A program made the position numbers and the translations under genes. 64,000 bases of DNA, from NCBI RefSeq assembly GCF_014873145.1, contig NZ_JADBEK010000001.1, forward strand, positions 10,726,001 to 10,790,000. Reading direction: 5' to 3'. The notes beneath the pieces are model-generated. The model did no database searches. It saw only the letters and a list, made by a program, of their open reading frames with translations, and was not told where the DNA came from. Shown one piece after another: positions 23,360 through 30,963 of this stretch (its first letter is position 1; every line of letters begins with the position of its first letter). The stretch comes from Nonomuraea angiospora. GTDB lineage: Bacteria; Actinomycetota; Actinomycetes; Streptosporangiales; Streptosporangiaceae.

Positions 23360-24328
23360 ATGCGCCTGCTGATGTGGTGGGCCGGCCGGGCGCTCAGCTC
23401 GGCCGCCACGCTCCTGGGCGTCTCCGTGCTGATCTTCACGGCGGTGCGCCTGATGCCCGGCGGTTTCGCGGAGACCGTGCTGGGCCCGTTCGCCACGGCC
23501 GAGCAGAAGGCGGAGCTGGCCACCCGCTACGGGCTCGACCAGCCGGTGTTCATGCAGTACGGGCACTGGCTGGCCGCCGTCGCGGGCGGCGACTTCGGCA
23601 TCTCGATGATCAGCCGCCAGCCGGTCGGCGCGGAGCTCCTGGCCCGGCTGCCGGTGACCGGCGAGCTGACCGTGCTGGCCGTGGCCGCCAGCGCGCTGGC
23701 GGGGGTGCCCCTGGGCGTGCTCACCGCCGTGCGCTCCCGGCCGGGCGGCGGCGGCGCGGCGGGGCGGCTGCTCAGCGGGCTCGGCGTCAGCGTGCCGGAG
23801 TTCGTGCTGGGCAGCCTGGTCGTGTTCGTCTTCTCCCGGTACGCGCTCGGACTGGAGGTCGGCACGTGGGTGCCGTTCACCCAGGACCCGGCCGCGAACC
23901 TCGCCACGATGGTGCTGCCGGCCGCCGTCCTGTCGGTGTTCGCCATCTCCGTCACCGCCAGGACCACCCGGGACGCCGTGCTCGGCGTGCTGGTCGAGCC
24001 GTACGTCACGGCCGCCGTCGGGCGCGGCGAGTCGCCGTGGTTCATCGTCCGGCACCACATCCTGCGCAACGCCGCCACCCCCGTGGTGACGCTGCTCGGC
24101 ACCATCACCGCGTACCTGCTGGGCGGGGCGCTCATCGTGGAGCACGTGTTCAACCTGCCGGGCGTCGGCTCCTACATCGTGCAGGCCGTCGGCCGCCGCG
24201 ACTACGCCGTCGTACAGGCGGGCGTGCTGCTGGCGGCGGCGGTGTTCATCGTGATGAACGTGCTGATCGACTTGCTCGTCGGGGTCCTGGACCCGAGGCT
24301 GGGCGTGCTGGCGGGGAGGCGTTCATGA
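23360..24328 (+). CDS. ABC importer permease, DppB type
   Basis: 322 residues. Six transmembrane helices, beginning ALSSAATLLGVSVLIF. The N-terminal region has the DppB signature RLMPGG, then LDQPVFMQYGHWL and GDFGIS. The inner-membrane-protein-dependent motif near residue 220 reads RGESPWFIVRHHILRNA, which contacts the ATPases, followed by VEHVFNLPGVGSYIVQA. It overlaps the next permease by 4 bp (ATGA). Confidence 0.92.
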   Translation: MRLLMWWAGRALSSAATLLGVSVLIFTAVRLMPGGFAETVLGPFATAEQKAELATRYGLDQPVFMQYGHWLAAVAGGDFGISMISRQPVGAELLARLPVTGELTVLAVAASALAGVPLGVLTAVRSRPGGGGAAGRLLSGLGVSVPEFVLGSLVVFVFSRYALGLEVGTWVPFTQDPAANLATMVLPAAVLSVFAISVTARTTRDAVLGVLVEPYVTAAVGRGESPWFIVRHHILRNAATPVVTLLGTITAYLLGGALIVEHVFNLPGVGSYIVQAVGRRDYAVVQAGVLLAAAVFIVMNVLIDLLVGVLDPRLGVLAGRRS

Positions 24329-25143
24329 GGAAGCTGGACCGGCTGTCCATCGGCGGGCTCGTCTGCCTGGCGGTCCTGGTGGTGTTCGCGCTGGGCTCGC
24401 TGGTCGGAGCCGGGGGAGACCCGGACGCGATCGTCGGGCCGCGCCTGCAGCCGCCGGGGCCCGGCTGGTGGCTGGGCACCGACAACCTGGGCCGCTCGGT
24501 GCTGCCGCGCGTCATGGAGGGCGTGGGCACGACGCTGCTGCTGTCGTCCGTCGCCGTGCTGGTGACGGCGGCGCTGAGCGCCACGTTCGGCATCATCGCC
24601 GGCTACCGCGGCGGCTACCTGAACGAGCTGGTGATGCGCCTGGTGGAGGTGCTCTACTCCTTCCCCGCCATCGTGCTCGCGATCCTGGTCGCCGCGGTGC
24701 TCGGCCCCGGGCAGACGGCGGCGCTGGCCAGCATCGTGCTGGTGACGATCCCGCTGATGACCCGGCTGGTGCGGGCCGCCGCCGTGGCCGTGTCGCAGCG
24801 CGACTACGTCACCTCGGCCGTCATCAGCGGGGCCGGGCTGCCGCGCGTGCTCGGGCGGCACGTGCTGCCCAACGTGGCGGGCACGATCGCGGTGCAGGGC
24901 ACGTACGCGCTGTCGGTCGGGATCGCGGTCGAGGGCGGGCTGAGCTTCCTCGGGTTCGGCGTGCAGCCGCCGCAGGCCTCGCTCGGCGTGCTGATCCAGC
25001 AGGGCGGCACCTACATGATCGCCGCGCCCTGGCTGATCCTCGGCCCCGGGGTCGTGCTCGTGGCGGCGATCCTGGCGATCAACGTGGTGGGCGACGGGCT
25101 GCGCGACCGGCTCGAACCCCGGGAGACGAGGTCTTTGACTTGA
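24325..25143 (+). CDS. ABC importer permease, DppC type
   Basis: 272 residues from ATG at 24325. DppC signature: GWWLGTDNLGRSVLPR near residue 50, then the permease domain with about six helices including IVLAILVAAVLGPG. The ATPase-contact loop is SGAGLPRVLGRHVLPNV, followed by VEGGLSFLGFGVQPP. The last codons lie directly at the edge of the non-coding element at 25144; the final residues ETRSLT may have been altered by its insertion. Confidence 0.92.
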   Translation: MRKLDRLSIGGLVCLAVLVVFALGSLVGAGGDPDAIVGPRLQPPGPGWWLGTDNLGRSVLPRVMEGVGTTLLLSSVAVLVTAALSATFGIIAGYRGGYLNELVMRLVEVLYSFPAIVLAILVAAVLGPGQTAALASIVLVTIPLMTRLVRAAAVAVSQRDYVTSAVISGAGLPRVLGRHVLPNVAGTIAVQGTYALSVGIAVEGGLSFLGFGVQPPQASLGVLIQQGGTYMIAAPWLILGPGVVLVAAILAINVVGDGLRDRLEPRETRSLT

Positions 25144-25416
25144 CTTCCTTCCCACGGCCGAAGCCAGGGAACTCCGGCCCTCACAGGTCGGATCTTCCTG
25201 CTTCACCGCCAGCCGCCCGCCAGAGAGAAGGACTCCCCTTGAGGTCTTACACCGGCTCCACAGGCGTTTCACCTCTCCGCCAGCCCGGCGGCGAGGGCAT
25301 TGCAGGACACACAGGTGACGGCTTGGTTATCGCCGCCTCACACACTGTAGCGAACCTCGTGATGCCGCGAGGCGCTTTCTCCTCGGGTCTCAATGCCGGG
25401 GCAGTCATGGTGGAGG
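25144..25416 (+). mobile_element. Structured non-coding element, HEARO/omega-RNA-like, without its nuclease gene
   Basis: About 275 bp with no open frame interrupts an operon whose other internal junctions are 4-bp overlaps or a few bases. A hairpin at the left end (25149-25171: TTCCC, inner GGC-CGAA-GCC, GGGAA) is preceded by the direct repeat TTGACTTGAC at 25135-25144. Two hairpins close the right end: CCTCG/CGAGG (25355-25372) and CCTCGG/CCGGGG (25381-25401). Internal blocks such as GCATTGCAGGACACACAGG and CGCCGCCTCACACACTGTAG look, from memory, like a sequence repeated in streptomycete-type genomes next to IscB/TnpB (IS200/IS605-type) genes. If so, this is an ORF-less derivative. A simple attenuator is the alternative. 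Confidence 0.42.
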
Positions 25417-25423
25417 AGGTTTG

Positions 25424-26350
25424 ATGAGCCTGCTCACGGTGCGGAACCTGGTGATCGACTACGCCGGGACCAGGGCGCTGGACGGCGCCGACCTGGAGGT
25501 GGCGCAGGGGGAGACCGTCGGCCTGGTCGGAGAGAGCGGGTCCGGCAAGTCCACGCTCGGCTCCGCAGTCGGCCGGCTGCTGCCCAGGGCGGCCCGGCGC
25601 GGCGAGGGGGAGGTCGTGGTGGCCGGGGAGCCGGTGTTCGACCTGCCCGCCGACCGGCTGCGCCGCCTGCGCAGGAAACATCTCGGGTTCGTCTTCCAGG
25701 ACCCGATCGCCTCGCTGAACCCGACCATGCGCGTCGGCGACCAGCTCCGCCTGGTGCTCGGGCGCGGCGCCGACGTGGGCTTCCACCTGGGGCGGGTCAA
25801 GCTCGACGACCCCCGCGTCATGCGGGCGTACCCGCACCAGCTCTCCGGCGGCATGGCGCAGCGGGTGGCCATCGCGATGGCCATGGCCACCGAGCCCGAG
25901 CTGCTCGTCGCGGACGAGCCGACCGCCGCGCTGGACAGCCAGGTGCGCGAGGAGGTGCTGAACGTGGTCTTCTCCCTGGCCGCCGCGGCCGGGACGAGCA
26001 TCCTGTGGCTCAGCCACGACCTGCCCGCCGTCGCCCGCAGGTGCGACCGGGTCGCGGTCATGTACGGCGGCCGGGTCGTCGAGGCCGGGCCGGCCCGCGA
26101 GGTGCTGGGCAATCCCGCTCACCCCTACACGGCGGCGCTGGCCGGGTCGGCGCCCGCCGCCGCGGCCCACGGCGTCCGCCTGGAGCCCGTGCCCGGCCGC
26201 CCGCCCGTCCTCACCGGGCCGTCGCCGGGCTGCGCCTTCGCGCCGCGCTGCCCGTTCGCGGAGGAGCGCTGCGAGCACGAGCGCCCGGAGCCGGTCCGGG
26301 TGGGTAAGCAGGACGTGCTCTGCCACCGGGCGGAAGAGGTCGCGGCATGA
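25424..26350 (+). CDS. ABC importer ATPase, DppD type
   Basis: 308 residues from ATG at 25424 with GGAGGAGG six bases upstream, supplied by the end of the preceding element. Walker A GESGSGKST, Q-loop GFVFQDPIASLNP, signature LSGGMAQR, Walker B ELLVADEPTAALD, switch His in LWLSHDLP. The C-terminal oligopeptide-ABC extension has the Cys motif CAFAPRCPFAEERC, typical of an Fe-S-type tail. It couples ATP hydrolysis to uptake and overlaps the next gene by ATGA. Confidence 0.92.
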   Translation: MSLLTVRNLVIDYAGTRALDGADLEVAQGETVGLVGESGSGKSTLGSAVGRLLPRAARRGEGEVVVAGEPVFDLPADRLRRLRRKHLGFVFQDPIASLNPTMRVGDQLRLVLGRGADVGFHLGRVKLDDPRVMRAYPHQLSGGMAQRVAIAMAMATEPELLVADEPTAALDSQVREEVLNVVFSLAAAAGTSILWLSHDLPAVARRCDRVAVMYGGRVVEAGPAREVLGNPAHPYTAALAGSAPAAAAHGVRLEPVPGRPPVLTGPSPGCAFAPRCPFAEERCEHERPEPVRVGKQDVLCHRAEEVAA

Positions 26351-27084
26351 TTCTCGAACTCGACGACGTCACCGTCACTTTCGCCGCCGGGCCGCCGCTG
26401 CGGCGCATCCACCTGGACGCCATGCGGCACGTGTCCCTGTCCGTCGCGGCGGGGGAGACGCTGGGCCTGGTCGGCGAGTCCGGCTCGGGCAAGACGACCA
26501 CCAGCCGGGTCGCGCTCGGCCTGCAGCGGCCGACGTCCGGAGCGGTCAGGTTCGACGGCCGGCCCTTCCCCAGGCGGCGGCGCGAGCTGGCGGGCCGGAT
26601 GCAGGCCGTGCTGCAGCACCCGCACTGGTCGCTCAACCCGCGCATGCGCGTCGGCCAGAGCGTCGCCGAGCCGCTGGACGTGCTGGGCCGCCCGGCCAGC
26701 GACGCGGTCACCGAGATGCTGGAGCACGTGGGGCTGGAGGCGTCGTTCGCCTCCCGCTACCCCCATGAGCTGTCCGGCGGCCAGCGGCAGCGCGTCTCCA
26801 TCGCCCGCGCGCTGGTCACCCGGCCCAGGTTCATCGTCTTCGACGAGGCCGTCAGCGCGCTGGACGTCTCCGTGCAGGTGCAGATCCTCAACCTCATCAA
26901 GGACCTGCAGGCCGAGTACGGCTTCAGCGCCCTGTTCATCTCCCACGACCTCGGCGCGGTCCGCTACGTCGCCGACCGGATCGCGGTCATGCGCAAGGGC
27001 GAGATCGTCGAGACCGCCGACACGGCCACGTTCTACTCGGCCCCCGCTCACGAGTATTCGAAACAGCTTCTGGAGGCATTGTGA
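26347..27084 (+). CDS. ABC importer ATPase, DppF type
   Basis: 245 residues, overlapping the preceding ATPase by 4 bp. Walker A GESGSGKTT, Q-loop region MQAVLQHPHWSLNPRM (the usual F-Q-D is L-Q-H here), signature ELSGGQRQR, Walker B RFIVFDEAVSALD, switch FISHDLGAVRYVADR. It is shorter than usual, lacking the C-terminal Cys-rich oligopeptide extension. It forms the second half of the heterodimeric motor. Confidence 0.9.
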   Translation: MILELDDVTVTFAAGPPLRRIHLDAMRHVSLSVAAGETLGLVGESGSGKTTTSRVALGLQRPTSGAVRFDGRPFPRRRRELAGRMQAVLQHPHWSLNPRMRVGQSVAEPLDVLGRPASDAVTEMLEHVGLEASFASRYPHELSGGQRQRVSIARALVTRPRFIVFDEAVSALDVSVQVQILNLIKDLQAEYGFSALFISHDLGAVRYVADRIAVMRKGEIVETADTATFYSAPAHEYSKQLLEAL

Positions 27085-28067
27085 CCAGTGAGCCCCGGCT
27101 CGCCACCCCGTCCGCGTTCGCGCCCGGCGTGCCGCGCAACGCTGACCTGCCGCTCGCCCCGCAGGCCAGCCCCGGGCGCGGGTCGGTCGCGTTCGACCTG
27201 CCCGGCGTGCTCGTCGGCACGGCCGAGTACGCGGAGGGCCCCACCGGGTGCACCGTGATCCACGTACCGGCGGGCGCGCGCACAGCCGTGGACGCGCGCG
27301 GCGGCGCGGTCGGCATGAGCGGCGGGTACGACTACAACCACGCCATCTGCTTCGCCGGCGGCTCGGTGTACGGCCTGGCCGCCGCCGCGGGCGTGAGCGA
27401 CGAGCTGCTGGCCCGCAGGGACAACCGGACCCGCTGGGACGACCTCCAGCTCGTGTCCGGCGCGGTGATCTACGACTTCTCGGCCAGGGAGACCGCCGTC
27501 TACCCGGACGGCGAGCTGGGCCGGGCCGCGCTGCGCAACGCCGTCGAAGGCGAGTTCCCGGTGGGCCGGTGCGGCGCGGGCCGCACGGCGAGCACCGGCA
27601 AGGTGGACTTCGGGCGGGCCGAGTTCGCCGGTCAGGGGGCCGCGTTCGGCACGTTCGGCGAGGCCAAGGTGCTGGTGGCGACCGTGGTCAACGCCGTCGG
27701 CGCGGTCGTCGACCGGCAGGGCGGGATCGTGCGCGGCAACTACCACGCCGAGGACGGCGCTCGCCGCCACCCCGGCGCCGACTACGCCGCGATGGTCGGC
27801 GACCCGGCCCCGGCCGTCATGGGCAACACCACGCTGACCGTCATGGTCACGAACGTGCAGCTGACCGACGTCGAGCTGCTCCAGGTGGGCCGCCAGGTGC
27901 ACAGCTCCATGCACCGCGGCATCCAGCCGTTCCACACCATGAACGACGGCGACGTGCTGTTCGCGCTGACCACGGACGAGGTGGACCTGGTGAGCGTCAA
28001 GCCCACCGGCCTCGGGACGCTCGCGTCGGAGCTCGCCTGGGACGCGATCCTGAGCGCGGTGGAGTAG
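27081..28067 (+). CDS. P1-family peptidase (DmpA/beta-aminopeptidase type)
   Basis: 328 residues from GTG at 27081, overlapping the ATPase stop (GTGA). The Ntn-hydrolase P1 family autocleaves before a Ser/Thr nucleophile; here the site is VMGNTTLTVMVTNV, with Thr after Asn near residue 254. Upstream signatures GMSGGYDYNHAICFAGGSVYGL and GRCGAGRTASTGK fit. Family members release N-terminal D- or beta-amino acids from amides and peptides. It lies between the importer ATPases and a flavoprotein, so it probably processes the imported ligand in the cytoplasm. Confidence 0.88.
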   Translation: MTSEPRLATPSAFAPGVPRNADLPLAPQASPGRGSVAFDLPGVLVGTAEYAEGPTGCTVIHVPAGARTAVDARGGAVGMSGGYDYNHAICFAGGSVYGLAAAAGVSDELLARRDNRTRWDDLQLVSGAVIYDFSARETAVYPDGELGRAALRNAVEGEFPVGRCGAGRTASTGKVDFGRAEFAGQGAAFGTFGEAKVLVATVVNAVGAVVDRQGGIVRGNYHAEDGARRHPGADYAAMVGDPAPAVMGNTTLTVMVTNVQLTDVELLQVGRQVHSSMHRGIQPFHTMNDGDVLFALTTDEVDLVSVKPTGLGTLASELAWDAILSAVE

Positions 28068-28071
28068 CCCC

Positions 28072-28668
28072 ATGCACGTCTTCCCCCGTTACGCCGCCAA
28101 GGACCCGGCCCAGGCGATCGAGCTGGTCAGGCGCAACCCGTTCGCCCTGGTCGTCAGCATGGTGGACGGCGTGCCGGTCGCCACGCACGTCCCCGTCATC
28201 CTCGAGGGCGGCGCCCTCGAAGGCGGCGCCCTGCTCGGCCACATGGCCCGCGCCAACCCCCACTGGCGCTCCTTCGAGTCCGCGCCCGACGTGCTCGTGG
28301 TCTTCTCCAGCGCGCACGGGTACGTCTCGCCCACCGTGTACGCGACCGACCCGGCCGTCCCGACCTGGGACTACGCGGCCGTACACGTGACGGGACGGGT
28401 GGAGCTGATCGACGACGCGCTCGACGTGGTGGAGCGCACGGTCACGGCCCTGGAGGCGCTCCGCTCGCCCTCCTGGGAGCCGACCCCGGCGTCCAGGGAG
28501 AGGTTCGCCGCGCTCCTGCCGGGGGTAGTGGCTTTTCGGGTGCATGTGCATACCGAGAAGAGCATGTTCAAACTGAGCCAGGACATCGACGCCGAGCGGT
28601 ACGCGCGCGTCCGCGCCTCGTTCGCGGCCGAGAACCCCAGGCTCGCCGACCTGATGGATGGTTCATGA
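28072..28668 (+). CDS. PaiB-like FMN-binding split-barrel protein
   Basis: 198 residues. MHVFPRYAAKDPAQAIELV, then NPFALVVSMVDGVPVATHVP, LLGHMARANPHWR, VFSSAHGYVSPTVY and the final FRVHVHTEKSMFKLSQDID match the FMN-binding negative transcriptional regulator/PaiB family at its usual length of about 200. The family binds flavin in a split barrel; a DNA-binding role is assumed from Bacillus PaiB rather than seen. It starts 4 bp after the P1 peptidase and overlaps the C45 gene by ATGA, suggesting a catabolic rather than a global role. Confidence 0.88.
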   Translation: MHVFPRYAAKDPAQAIELVRRNPFALVVSMVDGVPVATHVPVILEGGALEGGALLGHMARANPHWRSFESAPDVLVVFSSAHGYVSPTVYATDPAVPTWDYAAVHVTGRVELIDDALDVVERTVTALEALRSPSWEPTPASRERFAALLPGVVAFRVHVHTEKSMFKLSQDIDAERYARVRASFAAENPRLADLMDGS

Positions 28669-29732
28669 CTTTCCCCACTTTCACGTCGACGCAGATTGAC
28701 CCCCGGGCCCGCGGCAAAGAACTCGGCACGCACCGGAGCGAGGCGATCCGCGCCAACCTCTCCGGCTACTCCGACCTGTTCACCGTCGCGGGCGCCACCG
28801 CGACGCAGGTCCGCTCATGGGGTGAGCTGGCCCTGGAGCGCACCGCCGACTGGGCGCCGCACCTGGCGGAGGAGATCGCGGGGATCGCGGGCGGCGCCGG
28901 CCTGGAGCCCTGGCAGGTCGCCGTCGTCAACGCCCGCACGGAGATCCTGGCCGCCATCGACGCGACCGGCGAGGGGGAGTGCTCCACCTCCGTCGTGCTG
29001 CCCGGGCCGGGGGAGGCGCCGCGCACGGTACAGACGTGGGACTGGCACGACCACCTGCGCGACGCGCCCATGCTCTGGGAGCTGGAGCCGCGTCCGGGGC
29101 ACGTCGTGCGCACGTTCACCGAGGCCGGGGCGCTGGCCAAGATCGGGGTGAACACGGGCGGGCTCGGCATCCACTTCAACATCCTGCGCCACGACTCCGA
29201 CACGGCCGACCTCGGCGTGCCCGTCCACCTGATCGCCCGCAGGATCCTGGACGAGGCCACCACGGTGGAGGAGGCCGCCGACATCGCGCGCTCGGCCACC
29301 GTCTCCGCCTCGACCGTCATCACGGCCGTGACCTCGTCGGACGCGGCCTCGATCGAGATCTCCCCGGCCGGGGTCGCGGTCATACCGCCGGAGCCCGACG
29401 GCGTGCTGCAGCACTGCAACCACTTCCTCGACCCCGCGCTGGCCAAGGACGAGCGGCATTCCACCGACCGGCCCAGCACGTACGCCAGGTTCCAGCACCT
29501 GCGGGCCAACACCGAGGGCCTGAGCAGCGACGACCACACCAAGCGGGCGCTGGCCATGCTCAGCCACGGCCCCGACGACGCGCCCGTCTGCGCCCACCCG
29601 GACCAGACGATGCCGATCAACCAGCGGTGGGAGACCGTCGCGACGATCGCGCTGGACGTCGTCGCCGCGCGGCTGCGGGTACACCAGGGCGGGCCGTGCC
29701 AGGTCACCGAGGCGACCTGGCAGACGTTCTGA
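28665..29732 (+). CDS. C45-family peptidase / acyl-CoA:6-APA acyltransferase-like amidohydrolase
   Basis: 355 residues. Ntn-hydrolase of the isopenicillin N acyltransferase type: GEGECSTSVVLP holds the nucleophile Cys (near residue 106) exposed by self-cleavage after the preceding Glu/Gly region. WDWHDHL, then INTGGLG-like GVNTGGLGIHFN and LQHCNHFLDP follow family order. It hydrolyses or transfers acyl groups on amides. Last gene of the amine oxidase operon; its stop abuts the stop of the glutaryl-CoA dehydrogenase gene on the other strand with no spacer. Confidence 0.85.
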   Translation: MTFPTFTSTQIDPRARGKELGTHRSEAIRANLSGYSDLFTVAGATATQVRSWGELALERTADWAPHLAEEIAGIAGGAGLEPWQVAVVNARTEILAAIDATGEGECSTSVVLPGPGEAPRTVQTWDWHDHLRDAPMLWELEPRPGHVVRTFTEAGALAKIGVNTGGLGIHFNILRHDSDTADLGVPVHLIARRILDEATTVEEAADIARSATVSASTVITAVTSSDAASIEISPAGVAVIPPEPDGVLQHCNHFLDPALAKDERHSTDRPSTYARFQHLRANTEGLSSDDHTKRALAMLSHGPDDAPVCAHPDQTMPINQRWETVATIALDVVAARLRVHQGGPCQVTEATWQTF

Positions 29733-30896
29733 TCAGTGGAACGCGGCGATCCCCGTGAGCGCCTTGCCCAGGACCAGGGAGTGGATCTCGGACGTGCCCT
29801 CGTAGGTCAGCACCGACTCGAGGTTCACGGAGTGCCTGATCACCGGGTATTCGAGGGTGATGCCGCTCGCTCCGAGCAGCGTGCGGCACTTCCTGGCGAT
29901 CTCCAGGGCCTCGCGCACGTTGTTCAGCTTGCCGGCGCTCACCTGCTCGGGGGTGATCGTCCCGGCCTCCTTCAGCCGGCCCAGGTGCACGGCCAGCAGC
30001 AGGCCCTTGCCCAGCTCCAGCGCCATGTCGGCGAGCTTCTCCTGGGTGAGCTGGAACGAGGCCAGCGGCCTGGCGAACACCTCGCGGTCGCCCGCGTACG
30101 CGATGGCCGTCTCCAGGCAGTCGAGCGCCGCCCCCATCGCCCCGAACACGATCCCGAACCGCGCCTCGTTCAGGCAGCCGAGCGGCCCCGACAGGCCCCG
30201 CGCGCCGGGCAGCAGGGCCGCGTCCGGCAGGCGCACCCCGTCGAGCACCAGCTCGCTCGTCACGCTCGCGCGCAGCGAGATCTTGTGCTTGACGTCGTTC
30301 ACGGTGAAGCCCGGGGTGCCCGCCGGAACCAGGAAGCCCCTGACGCCCTCGTCCGTACGCGCCCACACCACCGCCACGTCCGAGACCGAGCCGTTGGTGA
30401 TCCACATCTTGGTGCCGTTCAGCACCCAGTCGCCGCCCTCGCGCTTGGCCGTGGTCCGCATGCCGGCCGGGTCGGAGCCGAAGTCGGGCTCGGTCAGGCC
30501 GAAGCAGCCGATGCGCTCGCCGGCCGCCATCGCGGGCAGCCACTCCTGCTTCTGCTCCTCGCTGCCGTACTTCCAGATGGCGTACATCGCGAGGGACCCC
30601 TGCACCGAGACCAGGCTGCGCAGCCCGGAGTCGGCCGCCTCCAGCTCCAGGCAGGCCAGCCCGTACGAGACCGCGCCCATGCCCGCGCAGCCGTACCCCT
30701 CGAGGTGCATGCCGAGCACGCCCAGCGAGCCGAGCGTGCGGGCCAGCTCGCGGGCCGGCAGCTCCCCGGTCTCGAACCACTCCGCGACGTGCGGGCGGAT
30801 CTCCCGGTCGCAGACGCGCCTGACCGTGGTCCTGATCTCGCGCTCCTCCTCAGTGAGCAGCGTGTCGAAGGCGAAGAGCGCGGTCGGGGTGGTCAT
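29733..30896 (-). CDS. Acyl-CoA dehydrogenase, glutaryl-CoA dehydrogenase type
   Basis: 387 residues from ATG at 30896 (GGAGGTTGTCCG upstream). Acyl-CoA dehydrogenase motifs: CFGLTEPDFGSDPAGM, KMWITNG, GCLNEARFGIVFGAMGAAL and the catalytic base Glu in LTYEGTSEIH. N-terminal LTEEEREIRTTVRRVCDREI and the ARFGI helix with substrate-binding Arg fit the glutaryl-CoA branch. It would oxidatively decarboxylate glutaryl-CoA to crotonyl-CoA with FAD. It is divergent from a semialdehyde dehydrogenase and a class III CoA-transferase, which makes the glutarate assignment consistent. Confidence 0.88.
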   Translation of the reverse strand: MTTPTALFAFDTLLTEEEREIRTTVRRVCDREIRPHVAEWFETGELPARELARTLGSLGVLGMHLEGYGCAGMGAVSYGLACLELEAADSGLRSLVSVQGSLAMYAIWKYGSEEQKQEWLPAMAAGERIGCFGLTEPDFGSDPAGMRTTAKREGGDWVLNGTKMWITNGSVSDVAVVWARTDEGVRGFLVPAGTPGFTVNDVKHKISLRASVTSELVLDGVRLPDAALLPGARGLSGPLGCLNEARFGIVFGAMGAALDCLETAIAYAGDREVFARPLASFQLTQEKLADMALELGKGLLLAVHLGRLKEAGTITPEQVSAGKLNNVREALEIARKCRTLLGASGITLEYPVIRHSVNLESVLTYEGTSEIHSLVLGKALTGIAAFH

Positions 30897-30913
30897 CGGA
30901 CAACCTCCGTATT

Positions 30914-30940
30914 TTGGATCCAATATTGAAAATCCAATAT
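30914..30940. promoter_or_regulatory. GntR (FCD)-type operator in the divergent glutarate promoter
   Basis: TTGGATCCAA (30914-30923) is a perfect 10-bp palindrome, followed by ATATTG-N6-CAATAT (30923-30940). TTGGATCCAA-like palindromes are typical targets of FCD-subfamily GntR regulators. It lies in the 67 bp between two divergent genes and a GntR/FCD gene closes the same operon (33604-34272). Confidence 0.65.
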
Positions 30941-30963
30941 GGCACAGTTAGGGTTCGTTGACC

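Noticed and set aside
25144..25423. Group of short frames in the dppC-dppD gap as a real gene
   Set aside because: No frame has a ribosome binding site, codon bias or recognisable domain; the sequence is better explained as structured RNA or element DNA.
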